Below the pieces are notes generated by a model. That model was given only the letters and a program-made list of their open reading frames with translations, did not search any database and was not told the DNA's origin. This document shows, in pieces, positions 9,019 to 17,446 of a stretch of DNA of 64,000 bases (position 1 is its first letter; the number at the start of each line of letters is the position of its first letter). Source of the stretch: an uncultured Myxococcales bacterium (GTDB lineage Bacteria > Myxococcota_A > Bradymonadia > UBA7976 > VGTA01); contig CAKZRU010000071.1 of assembly GCA_937146725.1 (NCBI GenBank), forward strand, positions 37,035-101,034, in the 5' to 3' direction. Both the position numbers and the translations under genes were made by a program.

Positions 9019-10449
9019 TCACTCTTCACAAGGAGCAATTGGAGCTGTCATCACCACAGTCTCACTAGAAAATAAACCGGTTGGTTGTGGATTTAAGTCA
9101 GCTGTAAATAGCGCTCTTAAAGCCGATGCATTCCCTCTTAAACTCAGTTCTGTATAAAGGTGTTCTTCATGGTTAACGATCACAGAAGGAAGCACTTGAC
9201 CGAGTTGATTGATGCGCGAAACTCCAAGAATAGACTCCGCACCACCTAAAGGAGACTGAGACCAAGAGATCGCAAATAAGCTAGGAGGTACCCATGAAAC
9301 TTCATGTAAGGTCAGGTCAGTTGTACCGTCCATCACAAAGAAACGACCAATTTCATTCAGTGTTTCATCAAGTAGGCGCATACCAATGATTTGTCGTGGT
9401 AGCGGATCAAGAGAAGTCGGATCTGGGAAGGTCCAAGCCATAGAGTAAATCCCATTGCCATAAGCCAAACTCAGTTTACCACTTGCCTTAACTTCAGAAA
9501 AGGTACGCACTTCTGAAATCGCTTCACCTTGATCATTAAGAGTTGCAACAGAAATATCATACTCACGACTGTCAGCACTTGGGCGGGTTAACCAAGCAAC
9601 ACTCCAGCCGCCACCAGTAAATGCCACAACAGGAGATCTATTATTACTTTGTGCAAGAACTTCAGGAGCCGAAGCTAGGCCCATTTGATTGAAGGTAATC
9701 GCTGAGATCTTTTGTGCTTCACTCATCACCAAGATTCCACCAAAGCCATCGGCCCATGCAGAGTGTATTGAGGTCACATTAAAGCTTTGATTCACGCCTA
9801 AGGGTTCATTTTGAGCTACGCCCATTTCATCAAAGGTCTGTAAATAAACTCCTTCGTTATTTAACAGCTCGCTGCGTTGATTCACCCATACAAGAACGAC
9901 TCCATTAGATGTACCATGAAGCTTATATTGACCTCCTTTGGCTCGTGCGACTTGAACGGCCTCACCTTGTGCTTGGAAGTCGGCATCCAAGTGTTGCAAA
10001 TGTAAGTAATTAATATCACTTGGACTTTCGTCTATGGCAGTCAACCAAGAGATCATCCAAGTCCCATCACTCAGTTCTACCATTTGTGGTGCGGTAAAAG
10101 GGCCGGCTCCTGATAAGCTTAAAGTGGAGAAATCCTCGGTGTAGCCATAATTTTGTCCACCACGACAAATAGGACCGGTCATCATGTCACCAGCCATCAT
10201 ATCACCGGCCATCATGTCACCGGCCATCATGTCACCAGCCACCATATCACCGGCCACCATGTCACCGGCCATCACTTCACCGGCCATCATGTCACCAGCC
10301 ATCATTTCACCGGCAACCATATCACCAGCCATCATTTCACCGGCCATGGTTGGACTTGGGTCATCACTATCACACCCCAAAATGTAAAAGCTATATGACA
10401 GAATTAACATCGCTCTGATGCATGATAAGGGGATTGAATTAACCTTCAT
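9019..10449 (-). CDS. Lipoprotein with a post-lipobox MAGDM repeat spacer
   Basis: The signal peptide ends in a lipobox (FYILGC, Cys26), so the protein should be lipidated. Directly after it, residues 35-94 are twelve pentapeptides of the form [MV]AG[DE][MV], an acidic, Met-rich spacer. The remaining 370 residues hold repeated Trp-containing blocks (WMISWLTA, VVLVWVNQR, WSVAWLTRP, YSMAWTFPD, FAISWSQSP), as in a beta-propeller or other repeat fold. I cannot name the family. The gene sits 11 bases before glmS and likely shares its message. An AGGT ribosome site precedes ATG 10449. Similar Met-Ala-Gly-Asp spacers are, as far as I recall, found in Bradymonadia-like genomes. Confidence 0.85.
   Translation of the reverse strand: MKVNSIPLSCIRAMLILSYSFYILGCDSDDPSPTMAGEMMAGDMVAGEMMAGDMMAGEVMAGDMVAGDMVAGDMMAGDMMAGDMMAGDMMTGPICRGGQNYGYTEDFSTLSLSGAGPFTAPQMVELSDGTWMISWLTAIDESPSDINYLHLQHLDADFQAQGEAVQVARAKGGQYKLHGTSNGVVLVWVNQRSELLNNEGVYLQTFDEMGVAQNEPLGVNQSFNVTSIHSAWADGFGGILVMSEAQKISAITFNQMGLASAPEVLAQSNNRSPVVAFTGGGWSVAWLTRPSADSREYDISVATLNDQGEAISEVRTFSEVKASGKLSLAYGNGIYSMAWTFPDPTSLDPLPRQIIGMRLLDETLNEIGRFFVMDGTTDLTLHEVSWVPPSLFAISWSQSPLGGAESILGVSRINQLGQVLPSVIVNHEEHLYTELSLRGNASALRALFTADLNPQPTGLFSSETVVMTAPIAPCEE
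10168..10347. repeat. 12-copy 15-bp repeat encoding MAGDM pentapeptides
   Basis: Twelve 15-base units encode [MV]AG[DE][MV]. Units differ mainly at synonymous sites (caccggcc or caccagcc) and at the Met/Val and Asp/Glu positions. This suggests the peptide pattern is maintained rather than freshly amplified. Confidence 0.95.
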
Positions 10450-10531
10450 ATTTAACCTACGTATTCTTATTTTAACTTATAAAACAATATTATTTTTTGA
10501 GTGATCCTCTTTGGACATGTACCAAAATGGC

Positions 10532-11539
10532 TTATTTCATAAAAGAAGCAAGCTCATAAAGATACAGATAAGCGATAAGTCCGCCAAAAACTAAACACAG
10601 TAGACTCACTAAAACGATTTTTTGCCAAGGCTTAGATCGCTGTGGCTTTAATGCTGCCGGTGTCAAGGCAACATGAAGATCGGGATCAAAGTTTTTGGAA
10701 TCGATTTTTAAGGATTGCTTGGACGCGCCCCCCTGAACTTGAGTAATAAACTCATCTTCATCTAAATTATAAATCTCATCTAAAGACTGTGGAATAGAAG
10801 AGTCTGGCTCTTCACGACTTGACGTTTGAGTATCACTAGCTTGACTCTTTTGTAGACGCTCCATAAAGGGGACAAAAGGTTCGATATCAATATGAGTTTC
10901 ACTAGATTCAGTAGTAGGAACTGACTTTGGCTCTGTCACAGTCACGAGATCTTGATGACGATCGGATACAACAGCTATATCTTGATGAATATTAGGTAGA
11001 CCAGCTAAACCATCATCTTCTACTTGCTCAGAAGTATCTAAAGACTGAATCAGTTCAGCGCTCTGTTTATCAATCACTTGAGGTAAGATCTCGGTTGCAA
11101 TCGCATCTTGATCAAGTTCATCTTCATGGTTCAACTCTGCACTATCGATCTCAGATTCAGGTCCCTTGTTATCTAGGTTATCTACATATTCGCTCGTAGC
11201 ATTTGAGTCCACAACACTTGGCAATGGCGTAAAGCCTTCTCGGTTCCATAGAAAAGCTGATGAAGCCTGTTTGGAAGCAGAAGACTGTTTATGAGGACTG
11301 AAATGAGAGTTTAGACGAGATGCTTGAGTTTGCTCTTGCTGATGAGTTTGCTCTTGCTGATGAGTTTCAAGTCTCAAGTGGTGCTGCTCAAGTTCTTCAT
11401 CCACCTTAACTTTTTGAGTTTGGTAATGTTGATGAAGAGGATTCAATACTGATTGAATCTGCTGATTAAATCCAAGTAAAAGCAGCATATCATCTACTCT
11501 TAAATCATCATTAGATGCCAAAGATTCAGACTCATTCAT
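10532..11539 (-). CDS. Acidic tail-anchored protein of unknown function
   Basis: The 335-residue protein has no signal peptide. It has one C-terminal membrane segment (about residues 307-327, IVLVSLLCLVFGGLIAYL) followed by only a few residues, so it should be tail-anchored with a cytoplasmic body. The N-terminal 75 residues are probably helical and include the repeat THQQEQ twice. The middle (75-300) is highly acidic and Ser/Gln rich, likely disordered. I recognise no domain. Its start is two bases after the stop of the upstream pseudo-HD-GYP-like gene, so the three genes from 14864 down to 10532 probably form one translationally coupled unit. It may act as a membrane tether for the other two, but that is inference. 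Confidence 0.75.
   Translation of the reverse strand: MNESESLASNDDLRVDDMLLLLGFNQQIQSVLNPLHQHYQTQKVKVDEELEQHHLRLETHQQEQTHQQEQTQASRLNSHFSPHKQSSASKQASSAFLWNREGFTPLPSVVDSNATSEYVDNLDNKGPESEIDSAELNHEDELDQDAIATEILPQVIDKQSAELIQSLDTSEQVEDDGLAGLPNIHQDIAVVSDRHQDLVTVTEPKSVPTTESSETHIDIEPFVPFMERLQKSQASDTQTSSREEPDSSIPQSLDEIYNLDEDEFITQVQGGASKQSLKIDSKNFDPDLHVALTPAALKPQRSKPWQKIVLVSLLCLVFGGLIAYLYLYELASFMK
11326..11361. repeat. Two-copy 18-bp tandem repeat
   Basis: Two identical 18-base units lie inside the tail-anchored protein gene and encode THQQEQ twice. Confidence 0.9.
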
Positions 11540-11541
11540 GA

Positions 11542-13098
11542 CTATTTTTCCTCTTGTGGAGCTAAATATAGATGAGAGAAAACGAGTGCTCTAATACTAG
11601 AGTGGTCAAGCCTTGAGTCTTCTCCTAATGCCAAGCCTTTTTTGACTTGCTGTGGTGAAGTTGGTCTTAAAACGATTTGTGATTTGGCTGTTACTTTACG
11701 CGCATCATGACCATTTTCAACCAATGCAATTTCAGTCACACTCTCTCCATAAGTTCCCGTCACCAAGGCGATTTCACCAGTATTTAATAATACGGGGCTT
11801 GCAAAAGGAATTTTACCAAGAACTAAATAAAAAATCTCTTTAATTTCTTTAGATAAGCTTGCTTTTTCAAAATGTTGCCAAAGTTCATTTAGACCATATT
11901 CTCTTCGCAAGTATACATATAAGTGTGCTCCATAAACAAGATCACTTAAAAAGCCTCTAGTGAGCCCACCGGCATATAGTCTTGTTTTTGATATCGCCCG
12001 AGATGGTCGCGCTTTCTTGGTTGCATTAAAACCTTCATACCATTGGCTTTTTAGTGATCTCTGTGCTTCAAAGGTAATAATAATTCTTTGGATCACTGAT
12101 TCACTGATGCCTCCAAGATCAAGAAGCTCTCTAATCATTTGATTACGGAGCTCTTTAATCTCTTGCAGAGGGGACTCTAAATACTCAAAAACTTTATGGG
12201 TTGAGTCTTGCTCATAGTATTTCACATCCTCTTTTAAAAGGGACCACCCTTGAAAAAGCTGTAAGGCTGAGGTGGCTAATGCTAAACGTATGTCTGCATC
12301 CAAGTCCATACTTTCCGAGATAAGTGCAACCACACCGGTTGCCTCAACAGAATGAATAAAGAGGGCGCCGCCACGCTTAGGGTCATCCAATAATAAATCC
12401 AAGCGTCCAAATAATGGCAGTAGTCGCTGTGGCATCTCGATCAAGCTCAAAATCATACGCTTCAGTTGCGCATGCTGTGGAGAACGTTCTTCGCTACAGT
12501 CTTTATAAAAACTTTGGGTTACAAAACAAGCTGTCGCATACCAAGCAGCTACACGTTCCGTATCTGTTTCAGCTTTAAGCAAGGGATGGATTTCACCGAT
12601 TTTGAGTTTGCGAGCTTCAATATTAGGGAGTTTAATATCTCTAAAGTTGTTCTTTTTTTCTCGAACGATTCTTACAAAAGCAGTCAATAATTGCTTTAGA
12701 TCAGAACGGGTAATCTTTGGTTCAAAGCACAGCTCATTTACATCAAGAAAGTCAAAGATCTTGATTAGATAGCGAGTATTCTGAAAAGTTGAAAAGTCTA
12801 CCTTTACCAAACGACGATTTACAAAAAAATTACCATCGTTTAAGCGGATTACAATAGATGTTTTCATCAGGTCATAAAGACCACTTATACTTTGCAATAA
12901 GGCGCTAAATGATTGATCAAGTGCCTGGTTATCCAGATCATATAAGCCTGCAGCTCGAAGGAGAATAAATAGGTTATTGGTCAGATCTCGCGAGAGTTGA
13001 TCAAAGATTTCCTCGCGTCCCTCTAAATCTTGAAAGGCATTAAGTTTTTCAGCTACAGAGCGAAGTTTTTGCTGACTTTGCATGGAGTCGTGGCTCAT
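11542..13098 (-). CDS. HD-GYP-like protein lacking catalytic residues
   Basis: The protein has 518 residues and no signal peptide. The N-terminal 170 residues (LRAAGLYDLDNQALDQSFSA, then NDGNFFVNRRLVKVDF and LDVNELCFEP) match the region that precedes HD-GYP domains in many deltaproteobacterial proteins. The C-terminal half keeps the order of an HD-GYP domain: a helix with His (FIHSVEATGVVALISESM), a position where HDxGK is expected but SALQLFQGW is found, a segment where the HHE motif is expected (ITFEAQRSL), and the closing PVLLNTGEIALVTG motif typical of HD-GYP tails. The metal-binding HD, HH and GYP residues are absent, so phosphodiesterase activity is unlikely. It overlaps the 589-residue gene by four bases. 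Confidence 0.7.
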   Translation of the reverse strand: MSHDSMQSQQKLRSVAEKLNAFQDLEGREEIFDQLSRDLTNNLFILLRAAGLYDLDNQALDQSFSALLQSISGLYDLMKTSIVIRLNDGNFFVNRRLVKVDFSTFQNTRYLIKIFDFLDVNELCFEPKITRSDLKQLLTAFVRIVREKKNNFRDIKLPNIEARKLKIGEIHPLLKAETDTERVAAWYATACFVTQSFYKDCSEERSPQHAQLKRMILSLIEMPQRLLPLFGRLDLLLDDPKRGGALFIHSVEATGVVALISESMDLDADIRLALATSALQLFQGWSLLKEDVKYYEQDSTHKVFEYLESPLQEIKELRNQMIRELLDLGGISESVIQRIIITFEAQRSLKSQWYEGFNATKKARPSRAISKTRLYAGGLTRGFLSDLVYGAHLYVYLRREYGLNELWQHFEKASLSKEIKEIFYLVLGKIPFASPVLLNTGEIALVTGTYGESVTEIALVENGHDARKVTAKSQIVLRPTSPQQVKKGLALGEDSRLDHSSIRALVFSHLYLAPQEEK

Positions 13099-14864
13099 CT
13101 CTGTCTTCCTTTGGGTAGCGAGAGTTGATTTCTAAAAAAGAGCTCATAAATCATTTGATCTTGGGCACCTTGATTGCTCTCAAGATAGGCAAGTCCCCAT
13201 TGGGCTGCTTCTATAAAAGAAGCCCCTCCTAATTTACGATTGGTCGCCTTTTCAAGAACTGCTCGATATTCAGTGGCTTGTGATGAAAGTGCCAAAGCAA
13301 TCAAAGCACAATGACCCTCATCTCGCCCTTTACCCGAAAAGGCCGAAAAGCTAATACCACTACTATGTTGTGACCAATATTCTGCAAAGTAAGCACTTGC
13401 TTCACCCATAAGAGCTAAGGCGGCAAAAAGCTTACGTAAATCGATCAATGCAAGATCTTTAACACCAGCATCTAAATACTGCTTTAATGTCGCTCTCGAT
13501 TCAGAGTCTTTAAGCTTACTTAAACGGAAAGAAGACAGAGTTCTAATCTTTGAGTAGCTATCTTGTAGACCTTCAATTAAAGCTTTAGTGAGTATATGAG
13601 AGTTATATAGACGCTCCGGCAAGCTCAACAAGACTTCATAACGAACACCTTGATCTTGATGTTTCCAGCCCGTTTGAAAAACTTGCAAGCAGAGTTCATC
13701 ACTCTGACTCGAGTAAAGTAAAGGAATCAGTCGTTTATTATGTAAAAAGTCAGCGGTTCGAACCACACGACAAAGCTCGATGGGGTGTTGTTCGATAAAA
13801 GGTAAAATGAGCTGATTCAACACCTCAATATGCGCCTCAGCGACCTCACCTAAAGCACGAGCAATATGTGGAGTAGCCGCTGAACCTAATAGCTTCACAC
13901 AAGCTAAGGCTGATATAGCTTGGGGGTGATCACTACTCTTTAATGGAAACATCACTTGTTGCATAAAAACAGGCACAGCCCAACAACTCACTAGTTGCTC
14001 TAATTGCTTAGGCGTAGCAATAAACATGGCCTGTCGCATTAAGCGCTCTAAATCACCAACTTCTGCCTCTTGAGCAAATAGCTGGGCAAGTTTATCAAGT
14101 AGCTGTACAAAGCGATCCTGTCCAGCCACTTGTAAACGCTGGCTTTGTGTTTCATGACTAAGCGAAATCAGTTTTTCTAATAATTCACGCTTATTCATCT
14201 TTTTAAGATGTTCTAGATTTTGACTTTGCTCAGCAGCCAAACTTAATTTGATAGGTGCAGGACGCACATAACTTTGAGCAGTATGACAATAATCTGAAAG
14301 TCGATTAAGTTCATCTGTAAAGTTAAATAAATACTCATCTGCTTCTTGAGTATCCTCATTATATTGTGTCGCTACCGCATAGGTAATGTGTTCAAACTTT
14401 TGACTCCACATCATGGTCACTGCATCATCTTCAAACAAGGAAGGAGCCGTCCAATCTAGAAGGAATATATTAAGTAATTGGTCTACTTCTTCTGAGCGGA
14501 TTCCCTGTTTAAATCTAAGTTCTCGTATGCCATCGGTATAAAAACGATAAATAAAGTTTCCCTCAACCTTTGAGTCCTCATAGATGACTTGATCTGAGAT
14601 CACTAGGGCATATGTTTGTACTTCAATCACAAGATCATCGCCCTTAGCTAGAGCTTCGGTCATCACTTCAAAAAAGCGTGCCCTAAAGTTTAGGCTACTC
14701 TGATGATCGGCACCGTAGAGAGTGATACTTTTTATGAGTCTAACTAATTCATTAAAAACATTCTTGGCTGAATGAATTAGCCTTTGGACGTGGTCATCCA
14801 ATAACTCTAAGCTGAGAGGCTCAAACTCTTTGAGCAGATCATTCGCTTGCTCATTTTCACTCAT
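13095..14864 (-). CDS. HEAT-like repeat protein, N-terminal paralogue of the HD-GYP-like neighbour
   Basis: The protein has 589 residues, cytosolic by appearance. Residues about 25-140 (LIHSAKNVFNELVRLIKSIT, then LYGADHQSS, VIEVQTYALVISDQVIYED and DGIRELRFKQGI) share the pattern of the first domain of the downstream protein: a helical segment with LYxxDxQ, a beta-rich 'l.i.v....l..g..v' stretch, then 'G...L.F..GI'. After a linker, residues about 240-560 are alpha-solenoid HEAT-like repeats (HPQAISALACVKLLGSAATP, DQGVRYEVLLSLPERL, YSKIRTLSSFRLSKLKDS). I recognise no enzyme motif. This is the first gene of the tight unit running down to 10532. Confidence 0.75.
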   Translation of the reverse strand: MSENEQANDLLKEFEPLSLELLDDHVQRLIHSAKNVFNELVRLIKSITLYGADHQSSLNFRARFFEVMTEALAKGDDLVIEVQTYALVISDQVIYEDSKVEGNFIYRFYTDGIRELRFKQGIRSEEVDQLLNIFLLDWTAPSLFEDDAVTMMWSQKFEHITYAVATQYNEDTQEADEYLFNFTDELNRLSDYCHTAQSYVRPAPIKLSLAAEQSQNLEHLKKMNKRELLEKLISLSHETQSQRLQVAGQDRFVQLLDKLAQLFAQEAEVGDLERLMRQAMFIATPKQLEQLVSCWAVPVFMQQVMFPLKSSDHPQAISALACVKLLGSAATPHIARALGEVAEAHIEVLNQLILPFIEQHPIELCRVVRTADFLHNKRLIPLLYSSQSDELCLQVFQTGWKHQDQGVRYEVLLSLPERLYNSHILTKALIEGLQDSYSKIRTLSSFRLSKLKDSESRATLKQYLDAGVKDLALIDLRKLFAALALMGEASAYFAEYWSQHSSGISFSAFSGKGRDEGHCALIALALSSQATEYRAVLEKATNRKLGGASFIEAAQWGLAYLESNQGAQDQMIYELFFRNQLSLPKGRQR

Positions 14865-14978
14865 TATTGCTCATCCTCATGACTTTAATCTCTACGATAA
14901 AGCACTTTTTATACGATTACACAAACTCGCGTCGTGTCTATGATAAATAATAACACACTATCTAAACATGACTATACC

Positions 14979-15026
14979 ACTAAGCACAACACTAAGCACA
15001 ACACTAAGCACAACACTAAATACAAC
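14979..15026. repeat. Four-unit 12-bp tandem repeat
   Basis: Unit actaagcacaac occurs three times exactly and once with two changes (actaaatacaac). It is non-coding and lies between the terminator and the promoter side of the HEAT-like gene. Confidence 0.95.
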
Positions 15027-15122
15027 ACTTAAGGTCAGTAAGAGTATACGATAAATAAAAGAACGCTTTTGTGATTTAAGCGATCAGTCGACTAACTACA
15101 CATCTTGCTAGAGCTCTTAAAC

Positions 15123-15154
15123 AAAAAAAGGCATTTTGGTCAAACCAAAATGCC
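15123..15154 (-). terminator. Rho-independent terminator of the AGTE lipoprotein gene
   Basis: On the minus strand, GGCATTTTGGT pairs perfectly with ACCAAAATGCC (11 bp, loop of three) and is followed directly by seven T (plus-strand A run 15123-15129). It lies about 50 bases after the stop of the gene at 15207. Confidence 0.93.
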
Positions 15155-15206
15155 CTTTAAAGTTGGATATAAACTAAGCATTAAGCTTAGTTAGACTGAA
15201 AAAGGA

Positions 15207-16010
15207 TTACTCCTCAGTAGTCTCACCAGCAGCTTCTTCAGCAGGAGCGTCAGCAGCAGGAGCCTCCCAAGAGAACTCGCTTGCGCCACCGTCAGTACCA
15301 GAACCAAGAACAGTACAGCTGTCGCCGAACATCATCTCGCTGTAGTTGAGGTTAGCCGCATCATCACAAAGAGCTACGATATAGCTCTCTTCGTTGTTGC
15401 CGTCTTTCTCAGTTACAGTTACACCAACGTTGGCACAGTCTGCAAGACCGTCAATTTCAAGAGAAACAAAGCCGTCGATACCAAGTGAAGACCAGTTATC
15501 ACCTTCACAGCTTGCATCACCGTCAAAGATCCACTCAGCGTTTCCGCGGTCAATTCCTGTTGAACAAGGTGCGTCCATAGTGCTGCCATCACATACACAG
15601 TTGTCAGCGTTGCTACCATCACAAGCAGGGCTACCAGAAGTGATGTTAACGTTAGCTGTGTCAACAGCAGTACCGTCACAAGCTACATCAACTTCACAGA
15701 TGTCAGCACCTGGAGTACCATCATCATTGATGTCAGTAGTTGTGTCTTGAACAACAACAAAGTTGTAAGTTGTCACTTCAACTTCAGTACCAGCCTCGGT
15801 GCCTGCTTCAGTACCAGCCTCGGTGCCTGCCTCAGTACCGGCCTCAGTACCTGCCTCTTCGCAAGAATCGCTTGAATCCTCACCAGCTGTTTCTTCTGAA
15901 CCAGCCTCTGCGCCAGCATCATCGCTACAGTCATCGTCTGGACAAGCTGTCATCATAAGACCCACCAAAAGAGTGAGTAAGTAAGTCATTAGAGTTTTGC
16001 CATTAAGCAT
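15207..16010 (-). CDS. Cys-rich AGTE-repeat lipoprotein, probably highly expressed
   Basis: A signal peptide with lipobox MTAC (Cys23) is followed by an acidic low-complexity spacer ending in six AGTE tetrapeptides (residues 53-76). A Cys- and Asp-rich body follows, with pairs such as CDGSNADNCVCDG and CSTGIDRG, probably a disulfide-bonded extracellular beta domain. The tail is Ala/Glu rich (APAEEAAGETTEE). I recognise no family. Codons are richer in C-ending forms than in neighbouring genes. Together with a perfect AAGGAG ribosome site eight bases before ATG and a dedicated terminator, this suggests an abundant surface lipoprotein made from a single-gene transcript. Function unknown. Confidence 0.85.
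   Translation of the reverse strand: MLNGKTLMTYLLTLLVGLMMTACPDDDCSDDAGAEAGSEETAGEDSSDSCEEAGTEAGTEAGTEAGTEAGTEAGTEVEVTTYNFVVVQDTTTDINDDGTPGADICEVDVACDGTAVDTANVNITSGSPACDGSNADNCVCDGSTMDAPCSTGIDRGNAEWIFDGDASCEGDNWSSLGIDGFVSLEIDGLADCANVGVTVTEKDGNNEESYIVALCDDAANLNYSEMMFGDSCTVLGSGTDGGASEFSWEAPAADAPAEEAAGETTEE
15783..15854. repeat. Six-copy 12-bp repeat encoding AGTE
   Basis: Six 12-base units encode Ala-Gly-Thr-Glu, directly after the acidic spacer of the lipoprotein. Synonymous variation between units (gtacc, ggtgcc forms) suggests selection on the peptide. Confidence 0.9.
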
Positions 16011-16018
16011 AATGTATA

Positions 16019-16024
16019 CTCCTT
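16019..16024 (-). promoter_or_regulatory. Strong Shine-Dalgarno of the AGTE lipoprotein
   Basis: A perfect AAGGAG lies eight bases upstream of ATG 16010, stronger than the sites of most genes here. A small hairpin (CTCTC/GAGAG arms, 16039-16053) lies further upstream in the leader. Confidence 0.75.
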
Positions 16025-16155
16025 GATTTTAAGTTATGCTCTCAAATAGAGAGTAAGTAAAAATGAATAGATTTATCAGTAGAATCCGTTAACAGAATTT
16101 ATCTTATTCTGCAAAACATATATTTGTCTTAACTTAAGCTTCTTATTCAAGTTTT

Positions 16156-16758
16156 TTATGGCGTCTTTTGACGATCACCACGTTTAAGCTCGACCAAAAC
16201 TTGCTTGGCGACCGCTTTAAGAGTGTCAAATACGCCTTGGCCTGTTGGTGCAACGGCTTCAAATGATTGAACTCCTCTTGGATTAAAGACTTCTTCCAAA
16301 TAACTTAAATCTACAGCATTTGGGAGGTCTCGTTTATTATATTGGATCACAAAAGGCAGCTTTTCGAGGTCTTCACCATGCTCTTTGAGATTATTCACTA
16401 AAGACTCAAAGCTCTCAATATTTGCATCTAGCCTTTCAACTTGAGAATCAGCAACAAATACAACCCCATCTACACCCTTGAGGATTAATTTACGACTTGC
16501 ATCATAAAACACCTGACCAGGAACAGTGAACAAGTGAAAACGAGTCTTAAAACCTCTTATTTCCCCCAAAGAGATTGGAAGAAAATCAAAGAGTAAGGTA
16601 CGCTCTGTTCCTGTTTCTAAAGAAATCATTTTTCCTTTAGCTTCGGGATTGGTTTTTGAATAAATATATTGAAGATTTGTGGTTTTTCCACACAAACCAG
16701 GCCCGTAGTAGACGATCTTACAGTTGATCTCTCTAGAAGAATAATTGATGAAAGACAT
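16156..16758 (-). CDS. mglA: MglA-type Ras-like polarity GTPase
   Basis: MglA is a small GTPase that marks the leading pole and drives gliding and type IV pilus motility in Myxococcus. The 200-residue protein has the MglA P-loop GPGLCGKTT (residues 19-27), the characteristic [13 protein letters not shown] segment (49-61), the G3-like TVPGQVFYD (78-85, lacking the canonical DxxG Asp as in MglA), and the guanine motif NKRD (141-144). Length equals that of Myxococcus MglA (about 195). It lies 75 bases after mglB, its GTPase-activating partner, in the usual mglB-mglA order. In this lineage the pair may control polarity of pili, gliding or flagella. Confidence 0.95.
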   Translation of the reverse strand: MSFINYSSREINCKIVYYGPGLCGKTTNLQYIYSKTNPEAKGKMISLETGTERTLLFDFLPISLGEIRGFKTRFHLFTVPGQVFYDASRKLILKGVDGVVFVADSQVERLDANIESFESLVNNLKEHGEDLEKLPFVIQYNKRDLPNAVDLSYLEEVFNPRGVQSFEAVAPTGQGVFDTLKAVAKQVLVELKRGDRQKTP

Positions 16759-16833
16759 GTTGAGTTAATACTCTCTATAATATCGGTGTTAAACAGTAAA
16801 AGCGATCTGTAAAATATAAGCGGTGCATAACGC

Positions 16834-17313
16834 TTAGTCGAGTCCAAAGAAATCATCGATATCATCATCTGTAATTTCAGAGAAGACCGATTTCATTTCT
16901 TCTTTTGGTTTATCAAAAATATCCTGAGAGATCTCAAGAATATCTTGATAAGCATGCTTGAGTTTTAAACGGATCAATCCCAAAGATGAGCGTTGGTCAA
17001 ATAAGATGACCAATATTAAGCGCTCTCCAATCAGTGAGATATGAATACTTTCCTTATCTCCCTCATGAACTTGAACCGGAAACTCTTTTTCTCCGAGAAG
17101 TTTGGCTAAACCACCTGTCGCTGCTATATTACCTGCAGTCAAACTAGCGAGCGAAGTTGTATCCAAGCCGTCAATTTCACCTTCGTTAGCCAATAATTGT
17201 CCATCTTTATCTAGCAAAAATACAGCGCGAGCATAGGCTTCCTGCTGTAAGTTTAGACAAGCTTGACTTAATCGCTTTGAGTCTTCTTCAAATAATACGG
17301 TTTGAGTATTCAC
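16834..17313 (-). CDS. mglB: MglB roadblock/LC7 GTPase-activating protein
   Basis: This Roadblock/LC7 protein of 159 residues is the partner that stimulates GTP hydrolysis by MglA and confines it to one pole. The fold is read from ARAVFLLDKDGQLLANEGEI, LASLTAGNIAATGGLAKLLG and IHISLIGERLILVILFDQRS, with a helix to about residue 130. The C-terminal tail SEITDDDIDDFFGLD resembles the acidic MglB tail of Myxococcus. The start is GTG at 17313, with GGAG about 11 bases upstream. It is the first gene of the mglB-mglA pair and is preceded by a 133-base intergenic region. Confidence 0.92.
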   Translation of the reverse strand: MNTQTVLFEEDSKRLSQACLNLQQEAYARAVFLLDKDGQLLANEGEIDGLDTTSLASLTAGNIAATGGLAKLLGEKEFPVQVHEGDKESIHISLIGERLILVILFDQRSSLGLIRLKLKHAYQDILEISQDIFDKPKEEMKSVFSEITDDDIDDFFGLD

Positions 17314-17446
17314 AGCAGGGTGATCTCCTATGATTAAAGAAGCCTAGTATGTCATGATAGGCGAAATACATTATAGTAATAACCTAGCCTTGCCCACAAC
17401 TCAAGAGACACAAGTAGGAAAAACTCAAACATGAAAATTAAAATAC

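Larger units (their letters stand above)
14865..15206. other. Intergenic region with 12-bp tandem repeat and terminator
   Basis: This region separates the AGTE lipoprotein gene (upstream in minus direction) from the HEAT-like gene. It contains a four-unit tandem repeat (14979-15026) and a strong minus-strand intrinsic terminator (15123-15154). The promoter of the HEAT-like gene should lie in the A+T-rich part 14865-14978, but I could not identify its hexamers with confidence. Confidence 0.6.

Noticed and set aside
10153..10398. Plus-strand His/Thr-rich frames across the MAGDM repeat
   Set aside because: They are the antisense reading of the 15-base repeat, which leaves all frames open. The minus-strand frame has signal peptide, lipobox and ribosome site.
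15394..15750. Plus-strand 118-residue frame
   Set aside because: Shadow of the Cys-rich lipoprotein gene; no ribosome site or recognisable domain.
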